Positions 16,201 to 25,400 of a stretch of 57,907 bases of DNA are shown here, one piece after another; the stretch's first letter is position 1, and each line of letters begins with the position of its first letter. This DNA is from Clostridium sp. 1001271st1 H5. GTDB lineage: Bacteria > Bacillota > Clostridia > Lachnospirales > Lachnospiraceae. The translations under genes were made by a program, and so were the position numbers. The notes under the pieces are model-generated. The model was not told where the DNA came from. It searched no databases and saw only the letters and a program-made list of their open reading frames with translations. Where the stretch lies: positions 1 to 57,907 of the forward strand of contig NZ_SPHO01000015.1 of the NCBI RefSeq assembly GCF_005845215.1. The letters run 5' to 3'.

Positions 16201-19200
16201 AGATTTTCCCTTGATCTGCCATTCAGCGGTAAAGGACGAATAGTTGACCTCGATACTGCGTTGGAGATAAAACGGGGTATTAAAGGTCTCATACATAAAC
16301 TGCTGGATATATTCCTTGTCAATCCAGGTAGCGCCCAGACGCACCTCGATCTCCGACGCATCCAGGTCTTTGGGCTGGGCGGCGGTAAGAGCTTCCACAT
16401 TGACTGCATAAACCGGGTCCTGCTGTGCTGCCCGCTGTGCCTGACGCAGCTTTCGGCGTACATTGCCAGAGAGGTATTCATCAGCAGTCACATAATGGGG
16501 CGTTCTGTCCTGCTCCAACTGTCCCGGTACACGGAAGATTACGCCTTGCAGCTCTCCGGCCAGTTCTTCTTTTGTTTTTCCGGTAAGCTGGCTCATATAG
16601 TCCATATCCACGCAGGCTTTTTCCGAGATGGACACCGCCAGTGCTTCACTTGCCGTATCCACCACAGCCACCGCCTGATGGGGCTTGATGGTACGCTTGG
16701 TGAACATATCTGCCTTACGTTCCAGTTTACCGTCCTCGTCGATGACTTCCAGCGCACAGAGCAGGTAATAGGAAGAATCGTCTGCATAGGCCAGACGGTT
16801 TGCACGGTCATTGATGAGACCGTATTTGGCAGAAAAGCTGTCATAGAGGCTGTTCAGTTCCGCCTGCTTCTCCCGAATGGTGCTGTCCGGAACCGCTGCA
16901 TCCATCTGAAGGTCGATCAGTTCCTGCACACAATCACGCAGTCCCACAAGACCTTTTACACGGGCTTCGGCGGTGGCGTTGAGGTCAGGGCGCACCATAC
17001 GGCTGTTTTCCCGGTAGTACACCTGCCCGTCTACAATGGCATAGGAATAGTTCTTCACATTTGGGTCGGCAGGAATGGAGGTGTCAATGGCTTCGCCTTC
17101 GCCCAGCTCCGGCAGCTCTGCCTCCTGATAAGTGCCATGAATATACTTCACCGCATCATGCAGCTGGTCGGAAAGCTCCAGTCCCTCGATAGGGTTCACG
17201 GTGTAGTCCATACCATGAGCAGTGCTTACCGGCTCCTGTCTGCCCAGCACCATTTCCGGATGGTCGATAAAATACCGGTTGATGGCAAACCCATCCTGCG
17301 TCGTCGCGGACTGCGCCTGCTCGTTTCCGCCTTGCGGCGAAAAGCTCGCTTGCTCCGTCGCTCCTCCTTCTCCCACAAAGTCTTGCGACTTTGCGGGAAC
17401 CCTGATAATGCCGGTCTGCGTCCACTCTGGTGCAATGTCCAGCGGGCGGTCCCGCTTTTGGAGGAAGATGATGTCCGATACCACCTCGGCACCGGCATTC
17501 TTTTTGAACGCGTCATTGGGCAGACGGATAGCTCCCAGCAGCTCGGCACGCTGGGCAAGATAGCGGCGCACGGTGGAATCCTTGGCGTCCATGGTATAGC
17601 GGGAGGTTACAAAAGCCACCACACCACCGGGACGCACCTGGTCCAGTGATTTGGCGAAAAAGTAGTTGTGAATACTAAAATTCAGCTTGTTGTAGGCTTT
17701 GTCATTGACCTGATACTGACCGAAAGGCACATTGCCGATGGCAAGGTCAAAGAAGTCACGCCTGTCGGTGGTCTCAAAGCCGCCTACTGTGATGTCCGCC
17801 TTGGGATAGAGCTGCTTTGCGATGCGCCCGGAAACCGGGTCCAGCTCCACACCGTACAGACGACTGTTTCGCATTTCCTCCGGCAGCATACCGAAGAAAT
17901 TGCCCACACCCATAGATGGCTCCAGAATATTTCCGGTCTCAAATCCCATACGGCCCACCGCTTCATAGATGGCCTGAATGACCGTAGGGCTGGTGTAATG
18001 GGCGTTGAGGGTGGAGCTTCTGGCGGCGGCATATTCCTCCGGGGTCAGCAGCTCTTTCAGCTGGGCATACTCGGAAGCCCATGCCGGTTTCTCCGGGTCA
18101 AAGGCATCAGAAAGACCGCCCCAGCCCACATAGCGGGATAGGACTTCCTGTTGTTCCGGGCTTGCCTGCTGTCCGGCAGCTTCCAGCTCTTTCAGCAAAC
18201 GAATGGCATTGATATTTGCCTGGAACTTGGCTTTCGGACCGCCTTCGCCCAAATGCTCATCGGTAATACGGAAGTTTTGTGCATTGCGGCGCAGGTTGGC
18301 CTTGTATTCCTCATAGGAGGCTTCCTCGGCAGCTTTGGCATTGGGGAAGGTCTGCCACTGGCCATTGACCTGAATGGAAACCGGGTGTTCGTCCAGCACT
18401 TCCTCAAAGAGTTTCTCCGACTCAGTCACAGGGGCTGGTGGCTCCGGCTCCTCGATATGCAGCCGTTCCACCACCACATCATAAGGCAGATTGTTCTTAT
18501 CGCCCGGATAGACGGCCACGGTCTCGGAATGGAAGGTCGGGGATTCGGTAGACGGTTGGGGCTGTTCCTGTCCAAAGCCATCCATCTGACGGGCATACAT
18601 CCCGCGCAGCAAAGGCGCAACTTCATCCCAGCGGAAATACAGCACAGCCAAACGCTTTTCCTCTGCGTCCAGGACTTCCAGCTCCATGCCCTGTGCCGTG
18701 GTACGGTAATCGGCAATATCGCCGGTCTCCAGATTCAGGGTCTCAATCTCATGAGGGTAGGCTCTGCTCAGCCAGTAGGCAATCTCACTGTTGCTCCTGC
18801 CGGATTGCAGCAGCGTGGAAACCTGTTTTTTATCTGCTTCATCCATCAGTCCATGGGACAATACATCCCGCAAGTCCTGATCTGCCTTGTCCGGGTCAAT
18901 GGGAAGAAGCTCGGTATAGTAAGCATTGCGGCGGTCTGCCCGAAGCAGCTGCTCGAACTGTTCTTTGCGCTCTGCCCGATAGATGGGATATACCATGCCG
19001 GTGGGCAGAAGCTGTACGGTGTCCTCCCGCAGCTCGGTGATCTGATAGGCGTCATCCTCGATATACACGGTATCGCCCACAGCATAAACCGGGGCGGCAG
19101 GGTCATAGGAGGTTCTTTGCGGAATTGGGCGGCGAACTGCGTCATATTCCTCATCGGAAATGGAAACTTCGGAAGTCTGCTCTGTCTCGGCATCTGACAT

Positions 19201-22128
19201 CACCTGTTGGATAAATGGGGCATTGTCCAGTTTTTCCGAGTCTGCCACCTGGCCGTTGACGATGCCCCTTTCCTCCAGGGCTTCCCGGATGGCGATGGGG
19301 TCGATATTGTCAAAACGGTCCTGTTCTTCTTCGGTATAGAACCGGTCCTCCTGAATGAGCTGGGCGATTCGGCGCTGTACCTTCGGCCAGGGCAGCTGCG
19401 TTTCCTCCGGGCTTCCGGCACGGACAACGAACAGGCTGTTGCTGCCGCCGTATTCCTGAGCCAGCCATGCAGCGGTATCTTTCTCTCTTGCATGATCTTT
19501 CATATAGCGGACGACAGCGTGTTTACTCTCAATATTGCCGTTCCATGCACAAAGGGCAGTATCAATATCTTCCTGAGAAAGAGGGCGCAGAAGCTCATGG
19601 AGCTTTGGATAGGTTTCGTCGATCACTTCCCGGTGCAGACGCTGGCGGAACTCCGGCACATCCGAATAGAGGCGGATCAGCTCCATATCCTTAGAACCAA
19701 GGACCGCACGGCGCACAGCGGCATTGCCCTCGATGACAGCATTTTCATGGTCAGAATGACCGCAGGCATTGCGGTATGCGGCATCCTCGGAAATAGCGGC
19801 AGTCACCACAGGCTTATACTGCTCAAACTGCTCCCGAAGGGTAGGCTTTGGCGTTTCTTCCTCCACCTCCGGCTGCTGGGCTTGGATGGCATCTTCTTCT
19901 GCCAGTTCCTTTTCAGCCTGGATTTTGTCATACTGCGCCTGTTCCTGTTCGGTAAGATAGCGGCCTTTCTGGACAAGAGAGGTAATGCGTTTGGCAACCT
20001 TTTCCCAGTTCAAGTGAACATCCGGGCAGTCCTGCTTTTTATAGTGCAGTCCTTTCCCGTCGTGATCTTCGCCGCTGTGTGTTGCGCCGGACAGGGCATG
20101 AGAGCGTCCGCCAATGCCATACTCGTCTTTAAGGAATCTCACTTTTTCCTTATCCGTATGGTTTTCCATGAAGAACGCATAGATACGGCCTTTTCCTCCG
20201 GCAAAACTGCTTCCGCCGGTCATGGCGGCGTCGATCTCATCCTCGGTAATGAAATGCTGGACGGTTGGCACTTGGGAAAGGTCCGAAGAAAAAGTTCTGC
20301 GTGGCAGGTCAAGATCCTTCAGGTTCTCCCAGATTTCCCTTGGCCTATGGTAATGAAAGCGCAACAGGTCACGGTCCTGCTGATAGGCAGTCCAGAAGGC
20401 AGCGTATTCTTCCTTTAGGGTTTGGCGGAAAGCCGGGTCACTCAGCTGCTCGGCAAGCCATGCAGTTTCTTCCGGGAACCCGGTTCTCTGAATACCGGAC
20501 AGACAGGACAGATACCCGGAATCTCTGGCTTTATCGCTGAAATCGTGGTACAGATGCCAAAGTTTTTCTGCAAGGAGGGAGCGTTCATAGCCTGCCGCTT
20601 CTGCAAGCTCCACATTGGAGGCAAACTGGCCACTTTCCAAAAGTTCCCCGATGCGCTCTGCGGCACTCTCCCAGGAAATGACCTGGGCAGACCTGTCATA
20701 ACGGACAGACTTCCCGTGGGAAAGATGGATACCATCCTCGGCATACCATGCGCTCACGCTGCCAAGGCCATTGCCGCCGTGGTACAGCGTTTTCAGTATC
20801 TCGGCAATCTCAGCGGTGGTTTTCTGCTTTTCAAAGGCTACAACCACACGCTCCCTCTGGCGGTCTGTATTGCCGCCCAAACGCAGCACATGGTCAATAT
20901 CATTTTGGGCAAAAGAAAAAGCAGAGGATGTATGCGCTACATTCTCTGCTTCATCTATGGATTGGATCTGCTCCGCTTCGGAGAGGAACAGGTTTAGGGT
21001 CAGCTGTTGATAAGCTCCACCATCAGGATCTCCTCTGCCTGGGCTTTGCAGGTGTTCATCAGGCCCACCCACTTCATGGGATCGCTGGCTTTCAGTTCCT
21101 CGGTGGCTCCCGCTTCCTTCGCCAGCTGGGGCATCATCTGTTCCAGTCTGCTCTGGGCGGTCTCGTCGATCTCGATGAGGTGCGGATACAGCTTCTCGCT
21201 CAGCAACATCTGGTTGTAGAGGATGGGACGGTGTTCCTTCAGGTAGGTTTTCCTCATCCTGCCGTACTTGCCCAGGGATTTCTCCGGCTGCTGGCTCAGC
21301 TTCAGGTCGGGAATCTGATAGTCTCCGTTCTGGATGTAGGTCATGGGATTGTTCATCTTGCTTGCTCCTTTCTTGGTTGGCTTCGCGCTCTGCATTTCGG
21401 ACGGTAACGCCGATCTGCCGCAGCACCTGCTGGTTGATCTGGCTGACCGCTGTTCCCAGCGCCCCGATGGTGGACGGGGTGTTGAAATCAAAGATCGCCA
21501 TGAAATCTTCGTGGTCGAAGTAGCGTTCCGGCTCCAGTCCACAGCGGGACATCAAAGCGTAAGTGATGCTGACGGTGGCGGCTGCCTTGAACTGCACTCC
21601 GATGTTATACTCATCATATTCCTCCAAAAAGGAACCGTCAACGATATAGAATAAGTCCTGCTGATGCTCCGTCCAGTATTCCTCGGCCAGTTTTCCGGCT
21701 ACCTCCGTGAGCTGTCCGGCAAGGTCCTCACCGGAAACATCATAGGTGCGCTCCAGCATGGCCTGCACGGAATCCAGATGGCGCTCCTCCAGCTGCCACA
21801 GCCAGGGAGTGCGGGAATGTTCACGGGTTCCGGTGTCGGAAATGTCAAAGACATAACGCAGGCGAGGTCTGTCCCCGGAATCATCCACCAGAGCGATTCC
21901 CTTGGAACCGCGCCTTACATAACGGCCCATCTTTTCATTCCACAAATCGTACTCCGCACAGGCGGTGGCGTCCGGTCGCTGGGCATAGATCATCAGCTGC
22001 TCATGGAACGGGTACTTGTAAAGGCGGGAAGCAGTAGTGAGAAACCCTGCCCATTCCTGCCAGCTCCCCGTGAGCTGTGTTGCCACCTTGTCCGCCATCT
22101 GTGCATATAGTTCAGCTTTGGTTGGCAT
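13258..22128 (-). CDS. giant N6-methylase/SNF2 helicase fusion protein
   Basis: About 2,956 residues from MPTKAELYAQMADK (site AAGGAGGACAGAACACT). Order of parts: an ArdC-like N-terminal domain (about 10-250); a low-complexity charged linker (256-376), whose DNA also encodes TnpV in another frame; a long middle region; an N6-adenine methylase-like domain with EPSMGVGNFFG and GNVPFG (NVPF in place of NPPY, near 1463); and a SNF2 helicase with HEVGAGKT near 2111, DEAHNY near 2273, and a C-terminal motor domain with LLGSTAKMGAGTNVQD and GRIERQGNQ. Such proteins are conserved in Tn1549-type ICEs, where they may protect or remodel incoming DNA. No break in the frame is seen. Confidence 0.92.
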   Translation of the reverse strand: MPTKAELYAQMADKVATQLTGSWQEWAGFLTTASRLYKYPFHEQLMIYAQRPDATACAEYDLWNEKMGRYVRRGSKGIALVDDSGDRPRLRYVFDISDTGTREHSRTPWLWQLEERHLDSVQAMLERTYDVSGEDLAGQLTEVAGKLAEEYWTEHQQDLFYIVDGSFLEEYDEYNIGVQFKAAATVSITYALMSRCGLEPERYFDHEDFMAIFDFNTPSTIGALGTAVSQINQQVLRQIGVTVRNAEREANQERSKQDEQSHDLHPERRLSDSRPEAEPAAGEIPGQVRQDEENLPEGTPSHPLQPDVAEREAVSAPHRDRRDRPEQTGTDDAPAGEGSGSHRGTESQRSHEVGGPDEHLQSPGRGDPDGGAYQQLTLNLFLSEAEQIQSIDEAENVAHTSSAFSFAQNDIDHVLRLGGNTDRQRERVVVAFEKQKTTAEIAEILKTLYHGGNGLGSVSAWYAEDGIHLSHGKSVRYDRSAQVISWESAAERIGELLESGQFASNVELAEAAGYERSLLAEKLWHLYHDFSDKARDSGYLSCLSGIQRTGFPEETAWLAEQLSDPAFRQTLKEEYAAFWTAYQQDRDLLRFHYHRPREIWENLKDLDLPRRTFSSDLSQVPTVQHFITEDEIDAAMTGGSSFAGGKGRIYAFFMENHTDKEKVRFLKDEYGIGGRSHALSGATHSGEDHDGKGLHYKKQDCPDVHLNWEKVAKRITSLVQKGRYLTEQEQAQYDKIQAEKELAEEDAIQAQQPEVEEETPKPTLREQFEQYKPVVTAAISEDAAYRNACGHSDHENAVIEGNAAVRRAVLGSKDMELIRLYSDVPEFRQRLHREVIDETYPKLHELLRPLSQEDIDTALCAWNGNIESKHAVVRYMKDHAREKDTAAWLAQEYGGSNSLFVVRAGSPEETQLPWPKVQRRIAQLIQEDRFYTEEEQDRFDNIDPIAIREALEERGIVNGQVADSEKLDNAPFIQQVMSDAETEQTSEVSISDEEYDAVRRPIPQRTSYDPAAPVYAVGDTVYIEDDAYQITELREDTVQLLPTGMVYPIYRAERKEQFEQLLRADRRNAYYTELLPIDPDKADQDLRDVLSHGLMDEADKKQVSTLLQSGRSNSEIAYWLSRAYPHEIETLNLETGDIADYRTTAQGMELEVLDAEEKRLAVLYFRWDEVAPLLRGMYARQMDGFGQEQPQPSTESPTFHSETVAVYPGDKNNLPYDVVVERLHIEEPEPPAPVTESEKLFEEVLDEHPVSIQVNGQWQTFPNAKAAEEASYEEYKANLRRNAQNFRITDEHLGEGGPKAKFQANINAIRLLKELEAAGQQASPEQQEVLSRYVGWGGLSDAFDPEKPAWASEYAQLKELLTPEEYAAARSSTLNAHYTSPTVIQAIYEAVGRMGFETGNILEPSMGVGNFFGMLPEEMRNSRLYGVELDPVSGRIAKQLYPKADITVGGFETTDRRDFFDLAIGNVPFGQYQVNDKAYNKLNFSIHNYFFAKSLDQVRPGGVVAFVTSRYTMDAKDSTVRRYLAQRAELLGAIRLPNDAFKKNAGAEVVSDIIFLQKRDRPLDIAPEWTQTGIIRVPAKSQDFVGEGGATEQASFSPQGGNEQAQSATTQDGFAINRYFIDHPEMVLGRQEPVSTAHGMDYTVNPIEGLELSDQLHDAVKYIHGTYQEAELPELGEGEAIDTSIPADPNVKNYSYAIVDGQVYYRENSRMVRPDLNATAEARVKGLVGLRDCVQELIDLQMDAAVPDSTIREKQAELNSLYDSFSAKYGLINDRANRLAYADDSSYYLLCALEVIDEDGKLERKADMFTKRTIKPHQAVAVVDTASEALAVSISEKACVDMDYMSQLTGKTKEELAGELQGVIFRVPGQLEQDRTPHYVTADEYLSGNVRRKLRQAQRAAQQDPVYAVNVEALTAAQPKDLDASEIEVRLGATWIDKEYIQQFMYETFNTPFYLQRSIEVNYSSFTAEWQIKGKSSVSYNDVAAYTTYGTSRANAYKILEDSLNLRDVRIYDTIEDADGKERRVLNAKETTLAAQKQQAIREAFRDWIWRDPERRQTLVSQYNEEMNSTRPREYDGSHITFGGMNPAITLREHQKSAIAHVLYGGNTLLAHEVGAGKTFEMVAASMEAKRLGLCQKSLFVVPNHLTEQWASEFLRLYPSANILVTTKKDFETHNRKKFCARIATGDYDAIIMGHSQFERIPISRERQERLLYEQIDEITEGIAEVQASGGERFTVKQLERTRKSLEARLEKLQAEGRKDDVVTFEQLGVDRLFVDEAHNYKNLFLYTKMRNVAGLSTSDAQKSSDMFAKCRYMDEITGNRGVIFATGTPVSNSMTELYTMQRYLQYERLQELNMTHFDCWASRFGETVTALELAPEGTGYRARTRFSKFFNLPELMNLFKEVADIKTADQLNLPTPEVEYHNIVAQPTEHQQEMVKALSERASLVHSGTVDPSQDNMLKITSDGRKLGLDQRIVNQMLPDEPCTKVNQCVDNIMQIWRDGKADKLTQLVFCDISTPQAKAPASKAAKTLDNPLLHALEDAVPLPEQEPTFTVYDDIRQKLIAQGMPADQIAFIHEANTEVRKKELFSKVRTGQVRVLLGSTAKMGAGTNVQDRLVALHDLDCPWRPGDLAQRKGRIERQGNQNPLVHVYRYVTEGTFDAYLWQTVENKQKFISQIMTSKSPVRSCDDVDETALSFAEIKALCAGDPRIKERMDLDVEVSRLKLMKADHQSKQYRLEDQLLKYFPEEIEKHKGFIKGFESDLEVLVAHPHPEDGFAGMEIRGDLLTDKENAGAALLDACKEVKTSDPVQIGNYRGYAMSVEFSAWKQEYTLLLKGQMTHRATLGTDPRGNLTRIDNALAQMPQRLESAKAQLDNLCQQQAAAKEEVGKPFLYEEELRCKNARLVELDTLLNIDGKGQAHTESVVAKSTRPSVLDNLKRPVQPRSTDKKPKQHEEVR
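21000..21356 (-). CDS. tnpV: TnpV-family protein nested in another frame of the methylase-SNF2 gene
   Basis: A complete 118-residue frame starting MNNPMTYIQNGDYQIPDLKL, with AAAGGAG 8 bp before the ATG. It lies wholly inside the giant gene but in a different frame on the same strand. It is clearly homologous along its full length to the TnpV at 51742-52095: both contain GKYGRMRK, YLKEHRPILYNQ and SEKLYPHL, a GATEELKASDPM or GVTEELKACDPM block, and WVGLMNT. I judge about two thirds of residues identical by eye. TnpV proteins are small transposon-encoded proteins of unknown role. The host frame here is a low-complexity linker, so the TnpV frame looks like the constrained one. Confidence 0.75.
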   Translation of the reverse strand: MNNPMTYIQNGDYQIPDLKLSQQPEKSLGKYGRMRKTYLKEHRPILYNQMLLSEKLYPHLIEIDETAQSRLEQMMPQLAKEAGATEELKASDPMKWVGLMNTCKAQAEEILMVELINS

Positions 22129-22157
22129 AGTGTTCTGTCCTCCTTTCAGTTTTGGGG

Positions 22158-22187
22158 TAAAAAGGCGGGGTGGCAATTTGCCACCCC
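22158..22187 (-). terminator. hairpin between TTRAP and the methylase-SNF2 gene
   Basis: On the minus strand GGGGTGGCAA and TTGCCACCCC are perfect 10-bp arms around one base, followed by GCCTTTTTA. It is a terminator or attenuator placed before the ribosome binding site of the giant gene; partial termination would lower its expression relative to the upstream genes. Confidence 0.55.
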
Positions 22188-22206
22188 ATCCCTGCGGTTA
22201 TGGTGT

Positions 22207-22422
22207 TTACTGGTCAAAATCCGGGTACAACTCCAGCTCGGCAAACTCGGCATCACTCATGGCCTGGAGCTTGCCCAGTGCGCTGTCTGTCAACTCCCGC
22301 AGCTCGGTTTCCTCCGGGGCCAGCTCGCCGCGCATCTCACGCAGGCTGTCGATCAGTCCGGTACGGCTGCCGGTATTGTAAATGCACATCAGGTTCATTT
22401 CCTCAAAAGTAAAGTTTCCCAT
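22207..22422 (-). CDS. transposon-transfer assisting (TTRAP) family protein
   Basis: A 71-residue acidic protein starting MGNFTFEEMNLMCIYNTGSR, chosen because AGGGAGATTTGAT precedes it. The start lies 2 bp past the stop of the CHC2/YodL gene. EEMNLMCIYNTGSRTGLID and ELRELTDSALGKLQAMSD are the hallmarks of the TTRAP family of conjugative elements; the family name comes from a proposed assisting role in transfer, and the mechanism is unknown. A second in-frame ATG upstream (22443) lacks a ribosome binding site. Confidence 0.75.
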   Translation of the reverse strand: MGNFTFEEMNLMCIYNTGSRTGLIDSLREMRGELAPEETELRELTDSALGKLQAMSDAEFAELELYPDFDQ

Positions 22423-22423
22423 A

Positions 22424-25400
22424 TCAAATCTCCCTTTCCGCACTCTTTTTGGGTGCTGTCTTTTTGTGTTCTGTCTTGGGCTGGCCTTTCAGCTGCTCCA
22501 TGACGGACTTTTTCTTTTCCCGTTCCTTCCGATGAACGGCATCAGCCAAGTCCATCAGGGAAATGGGCTGACCGCTTCGGGCCTGCTGTTCCAGCTCTGC
22601 CACCGTAGGTTCTTTTGCGCCATTGTTGATGATACCGTCGATCATGCCGTAATCGTCCTCCAGCATCATTTCCGCATTTTTCAGCGGGTTTTCTGGCAGG
22701 AATCCGAGGATCTGGGTAAAACCAACGCTGTCACAGTAATGACAGGATACCTTACCGTCCTGTCTGATTGCAACGATGTCGCTGACGCTCATGGAGGGAC
22801 TGTGAAAGTCCACGGGCTTTTCCAGATTGAATTGCTGATAGAGTTTTTCCAGCTGCTCCGGCACAGTGCCAGACTCCCTCAGAGGAGCTGTGTAAATGAG
22901 GTCATAATTGCTGCGGTCTATGGAAATGTCATGGGACTTTAACCAATCCAGATTCATAAAGCGCACATTCTGCGGATCGTCACGACTTACCTGATAGATG
23001 GCAAAGCAATCTCTGTTCTGGGAGAGAAATGCCTGTTCGCGTTCCTGCTGATGTTCCTGACGCTCCATGACCTTTTCGTGGAACTGAGGGCTTTTCTCCC
23101 ATTCCTCATGGTCCACACCGAAAAGACCGCCATGATCCATGATTTCCTGCGGGTCAAACACCATGCTCTCCGTATTGTCCTCATGCAGCACATAGACGGT
23201 CAAACCGGCGGCATCCAGTTCCAGCGCCCGTTCTCTGGTAACAGGGAGCATCCCATCATAGGAGTAGCCATATTCCTGCATATCCGGTGTGGAGACCTGC
23301 TCATCCGGCATGGGGTATTCATCCAGTGCCTGCTCCTGTGCCTCCGGCAACTGGGAAGAAGCAATCATCTGACTGGTCTCTGCCTGCATTTGCTGATAGG
23401 CCGCTTCCTGCAAGGTCTCAATCATGGACATAGGAGCGTGTCTAAGTGAAGTGCTGTCCAGATTGTTGTCATCACAAATCTGGAGAACTGCATTTTTGCG
23501 GGAAAGCTCCGACATATCCAGCTGACCACCATCCAGCTCTTTCATGGACGCAGCATCGTAAAGAGTGTAGTCCCATCCGCTGTCACAAGGTTGGATATGA
23601 AGATAGGTAGTATCGTTGATCAGAAACAAAGCCTCCTGCTGGTTGGCATCCGCCCCCAGTACCTCCATTTCCGGCATGGTCGCAGCCAGTTCCTTTACCG
23701 CTTTCTGTACCAGCGGATTGTCACGGTAATAGTCGATTGCCTGAATAGTGTCCAGGTCAATGGTCTGCCCGGTCAAAATCGGAAACGGTCCTTCATAGTC
23801 GCTTCCGTCTTTCAGCTCAAAACCAATTCCTTTGATCCCGTTCATTCGCTCTGCCGGAATTTCCTGATAGATGCGGACCGCCTCCTCCAAAGACAGGTTA
23901 TCGTGGTATTCTCCGAGGTTTGGAAACTCCATGCACTCTGCCACATAGTAAGTCAGATTGCCGGTTGGCTGCTCTATCGGGGCGGTTTCCGGCTCTTTTT
24001 TTGCATTGGGGTCAATTCCACGCTCTTTGCAGATTTCCTTATAGTGGCGCTCAATGTCAGAGATCAAAGTGCCGGAGGTCTTGTTGATGGTTTCCAAACT
24101 GGCTCTCAGCTCTTTCAGTTCCTTGCCCTGACTCCAGCTTGCAATATAGCCGAAGCTGTTTTCTCCGGTCTCGATGCCAAAATACTTGCAGACTGCATAG
24201 GAGATGCTTTCAGCCTCCACTTCCTCCGTGTGGCGGTCTTTCCTCTGTTCTTGCAAAAACTGGGCGAGGGTAGAAAAGCCGCCAACAAAATTCAGCCCTT
24301 CTTCCTCGGTCAGCATCAGGCGTCCATCTTCCGCCAGCTCCAACGGCTCTGTCAGCAGAACGGAACCTGCATGGTTTACAACCACTCGTTCTTCTACACA
24401 GACCTGCTCTCCGGGGTCGTAGTCAGAACCGCGCAGGTCATAGCAATAAACGCCCTCCGGCAGATTATCACGGACAATCCGCCCATTGGAGAACAGACCG
24501 GGTTTATCAAACAGCTCGATCTCCTGATATTGCTCGTCATTGGCAATCTGAATCTTTTTCTGATTGTGGAGCTTGCTGTGGGCAATCTCATGAACCGTGG
24601 CCGAAACCGTCTGCACCTCGCTCATGCCCTGGCGAATGGCAATTTTCTGATGATCGGCAGAAAAATAGCCGTCCGTATCGGCGGCCATTGCTTCAAAAGT
24701 GATCGGCACCAGCGCACTGCGGCGCAGGGCCTCCATAAATGCCTCATAATTTGGCACATTTCCGGAAAGGGAGGAAGCAAGCTCCGGCAAAGGTTTCCCA
24801 TCAGTCTGGCTCACATCAAAGACCTTGACCGGGCGAAACATGGGGATCTCGATTTCTTTTTCCTCTGTGATGATCTTTCCGTCTTTATCCAAAATCGGAG
24901 CCTTGGTATCCGGGTCCAGTTTCTGCTCCTCGATTTTCTTCTTGTACGGTGTGGGGGCGATGATGGTAATGCCATGTTCTCCCTTTTTAACATGACGCTC
25001 AAACTGGTCTTTCCACTTATTGTATCCGGCTACCAAAGTGGCGTCCGGCTTCTGCATATAGATGAGCATGGTGTTGTTTACCGAATAGCGGTGGAAGCGG
25101 GACATAACGGACAGATAGCGCATATACTTTTCACTCTCAAACAGTTCCTTGATGCCCTGCTCGATGCCGTCTGTGATTTCCCTTAGCCGCTCTCGGTTGG
25201 TGGGCTTATCAGCCATGATGTTCACTCTCCTCTCTAAATTGGTGATTGTTGATTGATGTTCAGCGATCCATAGCTTTTGTTCCTCCGGGCTGTCCTCCAG
25301 AAAAGAATCCAGCAGATAGCCGATATAATCCTTTTGCTGCACCGCCTCTAAAAAACGGGGGTGCATGGGTTCCTCCGGTGTTTTGGGCGTGTAGCCCGCT

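Noticed and set aside
21357..21542. N-terminal extension of the nested TnpV frame up to 21542
   Set aside because: The extension is low-complexity shadow sequence of the host gene; the ATG at 21356 has the ribosome site and matches the TnpV start of the other copy.
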